Below, one piece after another: positions 14,783 to 22,584 of a stretch of 34,155 bases of DNA; position 1 is the first letter of the stretch; each line of letters starts with the position of its first letter. The stretch spans positions 62,228-96,382 of the forward strand of contig NZ_AYVL01000028.1 of NCBI RefSeq assembly GCF_000502835.1. Direction: 5' to 3'. The position numbers were made by a program, and so were the translations under genes. The stretch is from Mesorhizobium sp. LSJC280B00. GTDB lineage: Bacteria > Pseudomonadota > Alphaproteobacteria > Rhizobiales > Rhizobiaceae. The notes under the pieces were generated by a model. That model saw only the letters and a program-made list of their open reading frames with translations, searched no databases and was not told the DNA's origin.

Positions 14783-15783
14783 TGAACGCGCTCGTCGGCG
14801 GCCTGCGCAATCTCGTCCTTGAACTCGACCTTCGTGCCCGGCTGCACCATGGAGGCAAGGTCTTCGGCATCCCAATTGGTCAACCGGATGCAGCCATGCG
14901 AAAAGGTGGTGCCGATCTTGCCCGGTTCGGGCGTGCCGTGGATGCCGTAGCTTTCGATGGAGAGATCGATCCAGACCGATCCCACGGGGTTGTTCGGCCC
15001 GGCAGCGATGGTGAAGGGCCGCTTGGTCTTGACCCCCTTGAAAGCGAAGTCCGGATCGTAGTGATAGGTAGGGTTGTGCACCACGCGCCTGACCTCCGCC
15101 ATGCCGCTTGGCGCCGGCTTCTCCTCGCTCCCAATCGAGGCGGGGTAGACCGCCAGCCATTTGCCGGCACGGTCGAGCACACGCACCAGGCGGGCGCCCT
15201 TGTCGACCTCGACGACGGCAACGCCGGCGGGAGGGTCGCTCCTGCCGACGTCAGGCACCACCAAGGTCGTGCCGGGCTTCCTGAACCTGGTGCCCGGACT
15301 GAGCATTCTCAGCAATTGTTCGCTGACGTGGAAGCGCTCAGCCAACCTCTCCACCGCATTGCGATAGCCGAGCCGCCGCAAGCGGGCCATCCTCTCCAAG
15401 CGAGCCGGAATACGCCTGGTGAAAGGTCCGCGCACATCCTTGCGCATCACCTCATAGGTCACCAGCACCGGCTTGGCGGAGGTTGCGATAAGTTTGCTCC
15501 AGGTCTGTGGACTGAGCTTGCCATCGGGCGGAAGTCCGTTTGCCACCTGAAACGCGGCGACGGCTTTGGCGAAGTTCTGGGAAAGGCGACCGTCGATGAG
15601 GCCCGGCGAGAAGCGGGCGCGATCCAGAAGGATCTGCGCCTTCAGCAGCATCGGATCGACACCCGTCGGTTCGCCGATAGTGAATTGGGCCTGATTGACG
15701 GTGGTTGGATCGAGCTTGGCCGCGCGAGCCACGCCGCATGCGAGGGCAAGCGTGGCGGCAAAGACGAGGAGGAGCCTGATCAT
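14779..15783 (-). CDS. L,D-transpeptidase (YkuD family)
   Basis: The 334-residue protein begins with a signal peptide (MIRLLLVFAATLALACGVARA), so it acts in the periplasm on peptidoglycan. Residues about 50-110 form a peptidoglycan-binding-1-like helical domain (ILLDRARFSPGLIDGRLSQN), a LysM-like stretch follows (LAERFHVSEQLLRMLSPG), and the C-terminal YkuD domain holds HGTPEPGKIGTTFSHGCIRL with the catalytic cysteine in SHGC-R. ATG 15783 is supported by GGGAGG upstream and by the signal peptide. Such enzymes make 3-3 cross-links or attach proteins to peptidoglycan. Rhizobiales encode many paralogues, so the exact role is open. Confidence 0.92.
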   Translation of the reverse strand: MIRLLLVFAATLALACGVARAAKLDPTTVNQAQFTIGEPTGVDPMLLKAQILLDRARFSPGLIDGRLSQNFAKAVAAFQVANGLPPDGKLSPQTWSKLIATSAKPVLVTYEVMRKDVRGPFTRRIPARLERMARLRRLGYRNAVERLAERFHVSEQLLRMLSPGTRFRKPGTTLVVPDVGRSDPPAGVAVVEVDKGARLVRVLDRAGKWLAVYPASIGSEEKPAPSGMAEVRRVVHNPTYHYDPDFAFKGVKTKRPFTIAAGPNNPVGSVWIDLSIESYGIHGTPEPGKIGTTFSHGCIRLTNWDAEDLASMVQPGTKVEFKDEIAQAADERVQ

Positions 15784-16097
15784 CGATGTCCTCCCAGGAC
15801 CGCAGCAGGAGCCCGCCTCTATGACGCGGCATGGCCCTGTGTGGTTCCTTCGCCCATCGAAATTCTGCATTGAAGCGGCTTGGCCGAAGAGCCGTGCCGC
15901 GGAAATCAAATATCGCCGTGCCGCCAGGAGGCCAGGCAGGGCGTCTCCGCCCGGCGCCTAGTGATTGGATTTGACCGTTAGAACGGCGTGCATCCATTTG
16001 GACGCTGAGATACGGTCTGAACTCCTTCGGATCGGGCATCGTGCCTTCCGAAACCGAATCCCGATTCGCGGCCGACGCATGGTCCGCCGAGGAAGCC
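15784..16097. other. Intergenic region between divergent L,D-transpeptidase and RNA methyltransferase genes
   Basis: I found no gene here. The stretch should carry promoters for both flanking genes. Frames across it, including one starting MPDPKEFRPYLS on the minus strand after GGAAGG, run into the transpeptidase gene out of frame and show no recognisable domain. Confidence 0.5.
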
Positions 16098-16895
16098 ATG
16101 AATCCGATCCGCATAGACGACCCGCAGGATCCTCGCGTCGCCGCCTATCTCGACATCCGGGAACGCGATCTTGCCGGCCGGCAGGGCCGTTTCGTCGCCG
16201 AAGGCAAGGTGGTGCTCGACGCGCTGCTTGCCGCCCGTCGCTTCGAGGCAGAATCGGTGCTGGTGCTCGAGAACCGGCTGGCCGGCCTCGATGACGTCCT
16301 GCGCAAGGCGCCTGCCGGGCTTCCGATCTATGTCGCATCCGGCGAAGTCATCGACAGGATTGCCGGATTCCACATGCATCGCGGCATATTGGCGATCGGC
16401 CGCAAGGGCGCGGCCGTCTCCGCTGAAGCTTTGCTCGGCGCACTGCCCGCCCGCGCGCTGATCGTGGTGCTGGTCGGCATCGCCAATCATGACAATATCG
16501 GCTCAATCTTCCGCAATGCCGCCGCCTTTGGCGCGGATGCCGTGCTTCTCGATCCGACCTGCTGCGATCCGCTGTACCGCAAGGCAATCCGCGTCTCGGT
16601 CGGCGCCGCCTTGAAAATTCCCTTCGCCTCCTTTGCCGACGCCGCGGCCTGCACCGCCATGCTCGACCGGCAAGGCTTCAGCCAATTCGCCTTGTCGCCG
16701 CGCGGGCAGACCGACATTCGCGATGCCAAGACAAACGAACGGCTGGCGCTCTATCTCGGCACTGAGGGCGAAGGCCTGCCGGAAAGCCTGCTTGCCCGCC
16801 TGCAGACGCTGCGGATCGGTATGGCGCAAGGTTTCGACAGCCTGAACGTCGCCGCCGCGTCAGCTATCGCGCTGCATCATTTTTCCGGAGCCTAA
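16098..16895 (+). CDS. TrmH/SpoU-family RNA 2'-O-methyltransferase
   Basis: The 265-residue protein has the three SpoU (SPOUT) motifs: NHDNIGSIFRNAAAFG (motif 1), LGTEGEGLP (motif 2) and DSLNVAAASAIAL (motif 3), which form the knotted SAM-binding site. The N-terminal part (RFVAEGKVVLDALLA) is the substrate-binding domain typical of rRNA 2'-O-ribose methyltransferases; the target nucleotide, in rRNA or tRNA, is not deducible. ATG 16098 with GAGGAAG upstream gives the usual N-terminus (MNPIRIDDPQDPR); an ATG at 16041 would add 19 unusual residues. Confidence 0.9.
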   Translation: MNPIRIDDPQDPRVAAYLDIRERDLAGRQGRFVAEGKVVLDALLAARRFEAESVLVLENRLAGLDDVLRKAPAGLPIYVASGEVIDRIAGFHMHRGILAIGRKGAAVSAEALLGALPARALIVVLVGIANHDNIGSIFRNAAAFGADAVLLDPTCCDPLYRKAIRVSVGAALKIPFASFADAAACTAMLDRQGFSQFALSPRGQTDIRDAKTNERLALYLGTEGEGLPESLLARLQTLRIGMAQGFDSLNVAAASAIALHHFSGA

Positions 16896-16932
16896 TTTAG
16901 AGCCGGGGCGTCCCGCTCGCGCTTGCGGAATC

Positions 16933-18096
16933 TCAGTCGGTCGAAGCGGCCTTCTGCAGCGCCCGCACCCGATCGGCAAGGCTGCGTCCGCCGCTCCCCG
17001 GCCGCGTATCCTCAGGCGCTGCAAGCGCCCGGGCGATCGGTGAATCCGGCCCGTCGAGCTTTGCCGTCAAGGCCACGACTTGCGCCGCCAGATCGTTCAT
17101 CTCTTCGCGCAACGCCGCGCTGGCGCTGCCGGTATCGTCTCCGGCCTGTGATTTCGACGTTTCGACGGCAGCAAGATCTGTCTTCAGCCGCCTGTTCTCG
17201 CGTGCCAGCGACGTCAGCCTGGCCTCCAGCCGCTCGCGGTCGGCGTCGAGCTTGGCGGTTGTCTGTTCGACGTCGCCGTTGACGGCCACATTGACCTGAC
17301 TGCCTGGCACGCCGGCAACACCCACCGCAGGCGCCCTTTCAGCGCCTTTCGGCTTTTCGCGAAGGCGCACCAGTTCCTTCTCGCGGCGCTCCAGCCTGTC
17401 CTCGCGATCGGCCAGCGAGGCGAGCAGGCGTTCGACCTTCTTTTCCAGGTCGCCGGTTCTTTTCTTCTCGGCCTTCAGCGCGTCCCGCAAAACCTTGCTT
17501 TCGGCTGCCAATTCCTGGCTGCGCCTGTCCGCCTCCTTGCGCTGGCCGCGCAGCAGCGAAATGTCGCTCGCCAGCTTCTGCAGCTCGGATTCGCGCGCCA
17601 CCAGCTCGATCTGCCTGCTGCTGGATGAAAAACTGGCGTCGTCATACATGTGCTCCAGTTTCCGCAGTTCGAGCCCGCGCTTTTCGAGGGCGCGCTCGGT
17701 CTCCGCAAGCCGTTCCGACAGCTGCTGCAGCTGCTCATCGCGCTTGCGAAGCTCCTCGCCCCTGGCTGTAAGATCGGCGACGACCCGGTTCTTGTCCTGT
17801 CGCTCGGCCGCCAATTCCTTCAGGGCTTCGCGGTCGCGGCCGATCTCGACCAGCTGTTCGGCGGCTTTCTCGCGCAATGATTTGACGGTCATTTCAAGCC
17901 GGCGCACCGAAACGGCGAACTCGGCGCGAATGCGATCCTTGTCCGCCTGGATCTCGGCCAGCGTCAACGGCATCGAGCCCTCGACGCGCTTGCGCGTCAG
18001 CGCCACCGCCCGCCGCCACACGGCCGGAGCAATCATCAGCGCCAGAAAGCCGGCGCAGAGAAAGCCGAGGACAAAGAACAGGATCGACTGGACCAA
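16933..18096 (-). CDS. Membrane-anchored coiled-coil protein
   Basis: From TTG 18096 the protein has about 387 residues: an N-terminal membrane anchor (VQSILFFVLGFLCAGFLALM), a basic stop-transfer segment (WRRAVALTRKR) and then a long heptad-rich coiled coil (about 45-280) rich in Glu, Arg, Lys and Leu, with a second short coil near the C-terminus. I do not recognise a catalytic domain. It is a conserved-type rhizobial hypothetical protein, possibly a scaffold facing the cytoplasm. The start is uncertain: no ATG lies at the anchor, GGAT precedes the TTG, and the only ATG upstream (18144) would add a polar N-terminal tail with no ribosome-binding site. Confidence 0.7.
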   Translation of the reverse strand: MVQSILFFVLGFLCAGFLALMIAPAVWRRAVALTRKRVEGSMPLTLAEIQADKDRIRAEFAVSVRRLEMTVKSLREKAAEQLVEIGRDREALKELAAERQDKNRVVADLTARGEELRKRDEQLQQLSERLAETERALEKRGLELRKLEHMYDDASFSSSSRQIELVARESELQKLASDISLLRGQRKEADRRSQELAAESKVLRDALKAEKKRTGDLEKKVERLLASLADREDRLERREKELVRLREKPKGAERAPAVGVAGVPGSQVNVAVNGDVEQTTAKLDADRERLEARLTSLARENRRLKTDLAAVETSKSQAGDDTGSASAALREEMNDLAAQVVALTAKLDGPDSPIARALAAPEDTRPGSGGRSLADRVRALQKAASTD

Positions 18097-18243
18097 GATG
18101 ACTATCCGTTGTGCATGGCAACCGCCAAAGGTCGACTTTGCCATCTTCGCATGACGGAAATCCGGCGCCACGGCAAGAGTATGCCGCGGCAAAGCTCAGA
18201 CCGTGGGATCACAGGTCCAATCGCAGTGGCGCCATCATGCAGG

Positions 18244-18825
18244 TCAGAACGGATTCCAGGTCGCGCGCTGGGTGAGCTTGAGGTAGCCGAGATTGACGCC
18301 GAGCCGGGCGCCGACGCCGGTACGGATCGGCACGAGCAGCACATTGTTGTTCTTCAGCACGTTGAAGCCGACGCCGGCGACGACATAGGCGGAGCCGGCG
18401 ACGCCGCCAAAACGATTATAGAGGCTGCTCACATCGTCGAGATTGTAGACCAGCATCATGACGCGCGAGCCCTCGCCGCCGAAATCCCAGCCGAGCGACG
18501 GGCCTTGCCAGAACACTTTGTGGTCGCCGGCATTCTTGGTGTAGAGCGTGCCTTCGCCATAGGTCAGGCCACCGATCAGCGCCCCGGACCCCTCTTCGCC
18601 GAGCAGATAGCCGTTCGGCAGGCCATAGGTGGCGAAAATCTTCTCGACGACGGTGGCGAGCCCGCCCGATGTAGCGCCGAAGAATTTATGACCGGAATCG
18701 ACGATCTCCTGCGCCGTGTATTCCTGCGCCCGCGCGGCCGATGCCGAAAAGGCGACAAGGCCGATGAGCGCGATCGTCATTGAGATGACACGGAAAAAAG
18801 TCCGGTCGTAGAATCGGGAAACCAT
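18244..18825 (-). CDS. eipA: DUF1134 envelope protein EipA
   Basis: The 193-residue protein has a signal peptide (about 1-33, ending SASAARAQ) and a DUF1134 body with the Gly-rich segments GATSGGLATVVEKIF, LLGEEGSGALIGGLTYGEG and VVAGVGFNVLKNNNVLLVPI. In Brucella this family is EipA, a periplasmic protein needed for envelope integrity, and its gene is reported to be under CtrA control. The position next to chpT and near ctrA is in keeping with that. The molecular function is not known beyond a small beta-barrel fold. ATG 18825 gives a normal signal peptide and has GGAG upstream. Confidence 0.85.
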   Translation of the reverse strand: MVSRFYDRTFFRVISMTIALIGLVAFSASAARAQEYTAQEIVDSGHKFFGATSGGLATVVEKIFATYGLPNGYLLGEEGSGALIGGLTYGEGTLYTKNAGDHKVFWQGPSLGWDFGGEGSRVMMLVYNLDDVSSLYNRFGGVAGSAYVVAGVGFNVLKNNNVLLVPIRTGVGARLGVNLGYLKLTQRATWNPF

Positions 18826-19165
18826 GCTTCCAATCTCCGTCAGGGAGCACTTTCGCCGACGCCTCGCACCCGTACGGCTCTTTGGCGGCCGTTAAGGATG
18901 ACTGTTAGGGGCAAACTATGCCGTAATCCTTTTTCAACCATTAAACTCCCACATGAAGATGGCGGTTCGAAGGCTGTTTTCACATCGCCCGCGCAGCACC
19001 CTGCTGCGTGAACACGCCATTTTCGACAATCATGATTTCGGATTTGTTGCTGCACGCACAAGCGCTGTGTATTCAGAATGCTTGGGAGAGAGCGTGATTC
19101 GTGTGGACAGGCGTGATCATGATCGCCCGGTCATTGTGTTGTGAAATTTGCAGGGATTTTTGCCG
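18826..19165. other. Divergent regulatory region between eipA and chpT
   Basis: No gene is visible in about 340 bp. TTAA-containing half sites occur at 18892 (GTTAAGG with GTTAGG nine bases on) and near 18941 (CATTAAAC), but none gives the 4-7-4 CtrA spacing. The region should hold both promoters. Confidence 0.5.
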
Positions 19166-19795
19166 ATGGCCGAGCTTTTCACCCTTTCCGCACCCGATCT
19201 GGCAGCGCTGCTGTGCAGCCGGGTCTGCCACGACATCATTTCGCCGGTCGGCGCCATAAACAACGGGCTTGAGCTGCTCGACGAGGGCGGCGCCGACGAA
19301 GACGCCATGAAGCTGATCCGCCAAAGCGCCAAAAACGCCTCCGCCCGCCTGCAATTCGCCCGCATCGCCTTCGGCGCCGCCGGTTCCGCCGGCATGCTGA
19401 TCGACACCGGGGACGCCGAGGCCGTGGCCATCGCCTTCCTGAAGAACGAGAAGCCGGAACTGATCTGGAACGGAACCCGCGCACTGTTGCCCAAGAACAA
19501 GGTCAAGCTGCTGCTCAATCTCATCCTCGTCGCCAACGCCGCCATTCCGCGCGGCGGCAGGCTGGTGGTCACGCTGGAGAACCTGGAGACCGAGCCGCGC
19601 TTTGCGCTCGCGGCGAGCGGCCCGATGCTGCGCGTGCCGCCCAAATTCCTGGAATTGCATTCCGGCCACAGGCCGGAAGAGCCGATCGACGCGCATTCGG
19701 TGCAGCCCTATTACACGCTGCTCCTGGCCCGCGAAGCCAACATGACGATTTCGATCCATGCGACCGCCGACGAGATCGTCCTTTCTGCAGTCTGA
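19166..19795 (+). CDS. chpT: Histidine phosphotransferase ChpT
   Basis: The 209-residue protein opens with VCHDIISPVGAINNGLELL; His22 is the phospho-accepting histidine of the dimerisation domain, and the C-terminal half is a degenerate histidine-kinase ATPase-like domain without Mg/ATP motifs. ChpT passes phosphate from the hybrid kinase CckA to CtrA and CpdR, controlling the alphaproteobacterial cell cycle. ATG 19166 has AGGGA upstream; a TTG 18 bases earlier is less likely. It is followed by a single-domain response regulator and the convergent ctrA gene, a clustering in line with their shared phosphorelay. Confidence 0.93.
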   Translation: MAELFTLSAPDLAALLCSRVCHDIISPVGAINNGLELLDEGGADEDAMKLIRQSAKNASARLQFARIAFGAAGSAGMLIDTGDAEAVAIAFLKNEKPELIWNGTRALLPKNKVKLLLNLILVANAAIPRGGRLVVTLENLETEPRFALAASGPMLRVPPKFLELHSGHRPEEPIDAHSVQPYYTLLLAREANMTISIHATADEIVLSAV

Positions 19796-20035
19796 AGTTC
19801 TGCTAAGAGCCGGAAAAGTATTTTTCTCCAAATCATATTTGCGGCGTCGTCTTAACATCTGTGAGACCGGCTTGCAGATTGATTGCGTGAAGCATTGCGA
19901 AAGAATATTTCACTAAAAAACACCTTCAGGAAAATTTTACCTAACGGCTTTTCGGCTTCTTTACCAGATCGGCCTATGTTCCCCGGCAGATGCCACGACG
20001 CTGTCGGTTTGCCGCATGGCAAAGAGGGTCCGGGA

Positions 20036-20404
20036 ATGAAACGCTGCATGTTCGTCGACAATTCGAGCGTCATCAGGAAGGTTGCAAGGCGTATCCTGGG
20101 CGGTTCCGGCATGATGGTGATCGAAGCCGCCAGCGGCCATGAGGCGATCGAGATGTGCGCGGTCGACATGCCTGATATCATCGTCGTCGACGGCGCCTTG
20201 CCGGACATGCAGGCGCAGGACCTCATCCGCCGCGTGCGCGCCATGGAAAGCCCGGTAGTGCCGCAAGTTTTGATTTCGCTGGTCGAGGTCGACGTCGGGG
20301 CGATCATGCGGGCAAAGCGCGCCGGCGCCCAGGGCTACCTGCTGAAGCCGTTCAACCGGCCGCAACTGCTCGAGTGCTTCCGCGCCTTGAAGATTGCCGC
20401 CTGA
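20036..20404 (+). CDS. Single-domain response regulator (CheY-like)
   Basis: The 122-residue protein is a stand-alone receiver: Asp52 (IIVVDGALPD) is the phosphorylation site, LISL gives the switch Ser and LLKPF the conserved Lys. Its acidic pocket reads FVDN rather than the usual pair of acids, so metal binding may be altered. It is not CpdR or DivK by sequence as I recall them. Standing between chpT and ctrA, it is a plausible extra partner or competitor for the ChpT phosphate, but that is inference. The start ATG 20036 follows AGAGGG; the frame is open further upstream to 19883, but that part has no receiver character. Confidence 0.8.
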   Translation: MKRCMFVDNSSVIRKVARRILGGSGMMVIEAASGHEAIEMCAVDMPDIIVVDGALPDMQAQDLIRRVRAMESPVVPQVLISLVEVDVGAIMRAKRAGAQGYLLKPFNRPQLLECFRALKIAA

Positions 20405-20406
20405 TC

Positions 20407-20503
20407 AGAGCCTGTTCCATCTCGATGAAATCGGGATGAGCTCTATCTCGTTGTTTTACCAGGTTCTTTTCCGAAAGCCGGCGCCCATTTTGGGATCATG
20501 CCC
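20407..20503. repeat. Rhizobiales dispersed intergenic element
   Basis: The segment contains CGATGAAATCGGGATGAGCT, TCTATCTCGTTGTTTTACC, TTTTCCGAAAGCCGG and GGGATCATGCCC, which is the pattern I recall for the very common Rhizobiales intergenic repeat. It lies between the convergent response-regulator and ctrA genes and may act as a transcription barrier. Confidence 0.6.
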
Positions 20504-20508
20504 TTGCT

Positions 20509-21204
20509 TCAGGCGCTGACCCGGATATCTTCAGGCTCACGCAGCACATAGCCGCGGCCCCAGACGGTCTCGATGTAATTCTGCCCGCCAGACGCGGCGT
20601 CGAGCTTCTTGCGCAGCTTGCAGATGAAGACGTCGATGATCTTCAGCTCCGGCTCATCCATGCCGCCATAGAGATGGTTGAGGAACATTTCCTTGGTCAG
20701 CGTGGTGCCCTTGCGCAGCGAGAGCAGTTCCAGCATCTGATATTCCTTGCCGGTCAGATGGACGCGCTGGCCACCGACTTCAACGGTCTTGGCATCGAGA
20801 TTGACCACCAGGTCGCCGGTGGTGATGACCGACTGGGCATGGCCCTTGGAACGCCGCACGATGGCATGGATGCGGGCGACCAGTTCGTCCTTGTGGAAGG
20901 GCTTGGTCATGTAATCGTCGGCGCCGAAGCCGAGGCCGCGCACCTTGTCCTCGATGCCGGCCATGCCGGAGAGGATGAGGATCGGCGTCTTCACCTTGGA
21001 AAGGCGGAGTGTTCTCAACACTTCGTAGCCCGACATGTCGGGGAGGTTGAGGTCGAGGAGAATGATGTCGTAATCATAAAGCTTGCCTAGATCGACACCC
21101 TCTTCGCCAAGGTCGGTCGTATAGACATTGAAACTTTCTGATTTCAGCATCAGCTCGATGCTTTGTGCGGTTGCACTGTCGTCTTCTATCAGCAGAACGC
21201 GCAT
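20509..21204 (-). CDS. ctrA: Cell-cycle master response regulator CtrA
   Basis: The 231-residue OmpR-type regulator has a receiver domain (1-120; acidic pocket EDD at 7-9, phospho-acceptor Asp51 in IILLDLNLPD, Lys in MTKPF) and a winged-helix DNA-binding domain with LTGKEYQMLELLSLRKGTTL and IIDVFICKLRKKL. The sequence is essentially that of CtrA from Rhizobiales. Phosphorylated through CckA-ChpT, it binds TTAA-N7-TTAA sites to control division, DNA methylation, motility and envelope genes, and is inhibited by SciP, encoded 2.4 kb away. The upstream region holds four GANTC sites and a near-consensus CtrA site, implying control by CcrM methylation and by CtrA itself. Confidence 0.98.
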   Translation of the reverse strand: MRVLLIEDDSATAQSIELMLKSESFNVYTTDLGEEGVDLGKLYDYDIILLDLNLPDMSGYEVLRTLRLSKVKTPILILSGMAGIEDKVRGLGFGADDYMTKPFHKDELVARIHAIVRRSKGHAQSVITTGDLVVNLDAKTVEVGGQRVHLTGKEYQMLELLSLRKGTTLTKEMFLNHLYGGMDEPELKIIDVFICKLRKKLDAASGGQNYIETVWGRGYVLREPEDIRVSA

Positions 21205-21289
21205 TTCATTCCCCTTTTCTGCTGCCGGACCATTTCACGACCCGTCCAGGACCGGAGCAGTGATTGCCCTGAGCAGAGGCTGCCATCGA

Positions 21290-21435
21290 ATGGTTAATAA
21301 AACCTAATTCCCCGTCCGTGACGGTATCAGATTTTTTAACCCCTTTCTACACCTTGTTGAATCCAATAACGAATCACAGACCCAAACCGTTAATGCGGCA
21401 CATTAATAAGCCAGACTAAGTGACTCTTCGGACTC
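21290..21435 (-). promoter_or_regulatory. ctrA control region with GANTC cluster and CtrA-like site
   Basis: Four GANTC sequences lie at 21359-21363, 21371-21375, 21422-21426 and 21431-21435. At 21294-21308 the minus strand reads ATTA-GGTTTTA-TTAA, one base from a full CtrA box. TTAATG-CGGCA-CATTAA at 21390-21406 is a perfect inverted repeat. A fifth GANTC (21652-21656) precedes the divergent FliJ-like gene. The region from 21205 to 21656 has no other gene. Confidence 0.65.
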
Positions 21436-21656
21436 GTTGGCCAGGTTTCGCGACGAGAAGCAGAATTTTTACCCGCCCTTAAGTCCTGAGCCGTATGATT
21501 AACAATGCCCGTAAACGAATGGTTACCGCCGGCAAAAAACTTTAGGAGTTTGTTTCCCATAGTTCGGGGAAAGCCGGTGGAAACGGGGTCAGGCCTGGGC
21601 CTTGCCGGGTGAATTGGACGATATGTGCAGGTGTGCGTTTCCGGGAGTACCGAATC

Positions 21657-22034
21657 ATGAAGTCACGTGAAAACCTCGTTCGGCTGAAGCAATTTCAGGT
21701 GAGCGAGAAGCGGCGGCAGCTGCTGCAGCTCGACATGATGATCGCCGAATTCGAGCGCATGGCCGTCGAGCTGGAACTTCAGATCGCCGCCGAAGAGAAG
21801 AAGGCCGGCATCACCGACATCAATCATTTTGCTTATCCGACCTTCGCCAAGGCGGCACGCCTGCGCCGCGACAACCTCAGGAATTCGCAAAGCGACCTCG
21901 CCCAGCAGCGAAATGTCGCCGAATCATTGCTGAGCGAGGCCGAAGCCGAGCTTTCCAAGGCCGAGATGCTGGAATCGCGGGACACCAAGACGCGCGACAC
22001 GGAAGCCGGCAGCCGCAGCGCCATGATCGGCTAA
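21657..22034 (+). CDS. FliJ-like coiled-coil protein
   Basis: The 125-residue protein is almost wholly helical and charged, with MKSRENLVRLKQFQVSEKRR at the start and long heptads through residue 105 (RNVAESLLSEAEAELSKAEM). This matches the small proteins next to ctrA in Rhizobiales that are labelled flagellar export protein FliJ. FliJ escorts chaperones to the flagellar type III export gate; here no fliI neighbour is present, so the flagellar role is unproven. ATG 21657 has GGGAG upstream and a GANTC site overlapping the ribosome-binding region. It diverges from ctrA and shares its control region. Confidence 0.7.
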   Translation: MKSRENLVRLKQFQVSEKRRQLLQLDMMIAEFERMAVELELQIAAEEKKAGITDINHFAYPTFAKAARLRRDNLRNSQSDLAQQRNVAESLLSEAEAELSKAEMLESRDTKTRDTEAGSRSAMIG

Positions 22035-22095
22035 AACAAGGCTTTAACGCGCGCCGCGCTTGAGCGCCATTGCTGCGCACCGAACGGTGCCGGCC

Positions 22096-22491
22096 TCAGG
22101 CACCCAGATATTCTTGGTGTTCCGCCGCCCGCGCGCGGGCATCCTTGATGTCGGGCACATGCTGCTCCGACCAGGCTCTGATCTGATCGAGCAGTCCTGC
22201 CAGGTTCTGGCCGAGTTCGGTCAGCTCGTATTCGACTCGCGGTGGAATGACCGGGAAGATTTCGCGCCGCACAAGGCCGTCGCGTTCGAGGATGCGCAGG
22301 GTCTGCGTCAGCATTTTCGGCGTGACGCCTTCGAGCTTGCGCGCCAGTTCGCCGTTGCGAAGCCGGCCGCGGCGCAGCGCACAGATCACAAGGTGGACCC
22401 ATTTGCTGGCGAGCGTCTCGAGCACGGCGTGTGACGGGCACGACCGCCGAAAGGCGTCATAGCCGAAAGGGGAAACATCTTCACTATCCAT
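22096..22491 (-). CDS. HxlR-family transcriptional regulator
   Basis: The 131-residue winged-helix protein shows the HxlR signature: CPSHAVLETLASKWVHLVIC near the N-terminus, the recognition helix GVTPKMLTQTLRILERDGLV and wing REIFPVIPPRVEYELTELG. Cys18 (RRSCPSH) is the cysteine that many members use as a thiol or electrophile sensor. It is divergent from a quinone oxidoreductase gene, a common regulator-target pairing for the quinone- and aldehyde-sensing members. ATG 22491 gives the usual start; ribosome-binding signals are weak. Ligand and redox role are inferred. Confidence 0.88.
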   Translation of the reverse strand: MDSEDVSPFGYDAFRRSCPSHAVLETLASKWVHLVICALRRGRLRNGELARKLEGVTPKMLTQTLRILERDGLVRREIFPVIPPRVEYELTELGQNLAGLLDQIRAWSEQHVPDIKDARARAAEHQEYLGA

Positions 22492-22512
22492 GAGGTGCGT
22501 ATATATCAAAAA

Positions 22513-22562
22513 GGTACATACTAGACAAGAGAATGTGACTATCCAAATGATAGTGGTACATC
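22513..22562. promoter_or_regulatory. Repeated GGTACAT elements in the HxlR / oxidoreductase promoter
   Basis: GGTACATA (22513-22520) and GGTACATC (22555-22562) are direct repeats 42 bp apart, about four helical turns, within the 93-bp divergent promoter. They are candidate operators for the HxlR protein. The second lies 22 bp before the oxidoreductase start. Confidence 0.5.
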
Positions 22563-22584
22563 AAAACCAGCAGGAGAGCCTTCC

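Noticed and set aside
15452..16114. Frame starting MPDPKEFRPYLSVQM with a fair ribosome-binding site
   Set aside because: It enters the L,D-transpeptidase gene in another frame and loses any plausible protein character.
18892..18911. CtrA box between eipA and chpT
   Set aside because: Half sites do not have the 7-bp spacing, so direct CtrA control of eipA cannot be shown here.
21390..21406. CtrA box TTAA...TTAA
   Set aside because: Spacing is nine, not seven; kept only as an inverted repeat.
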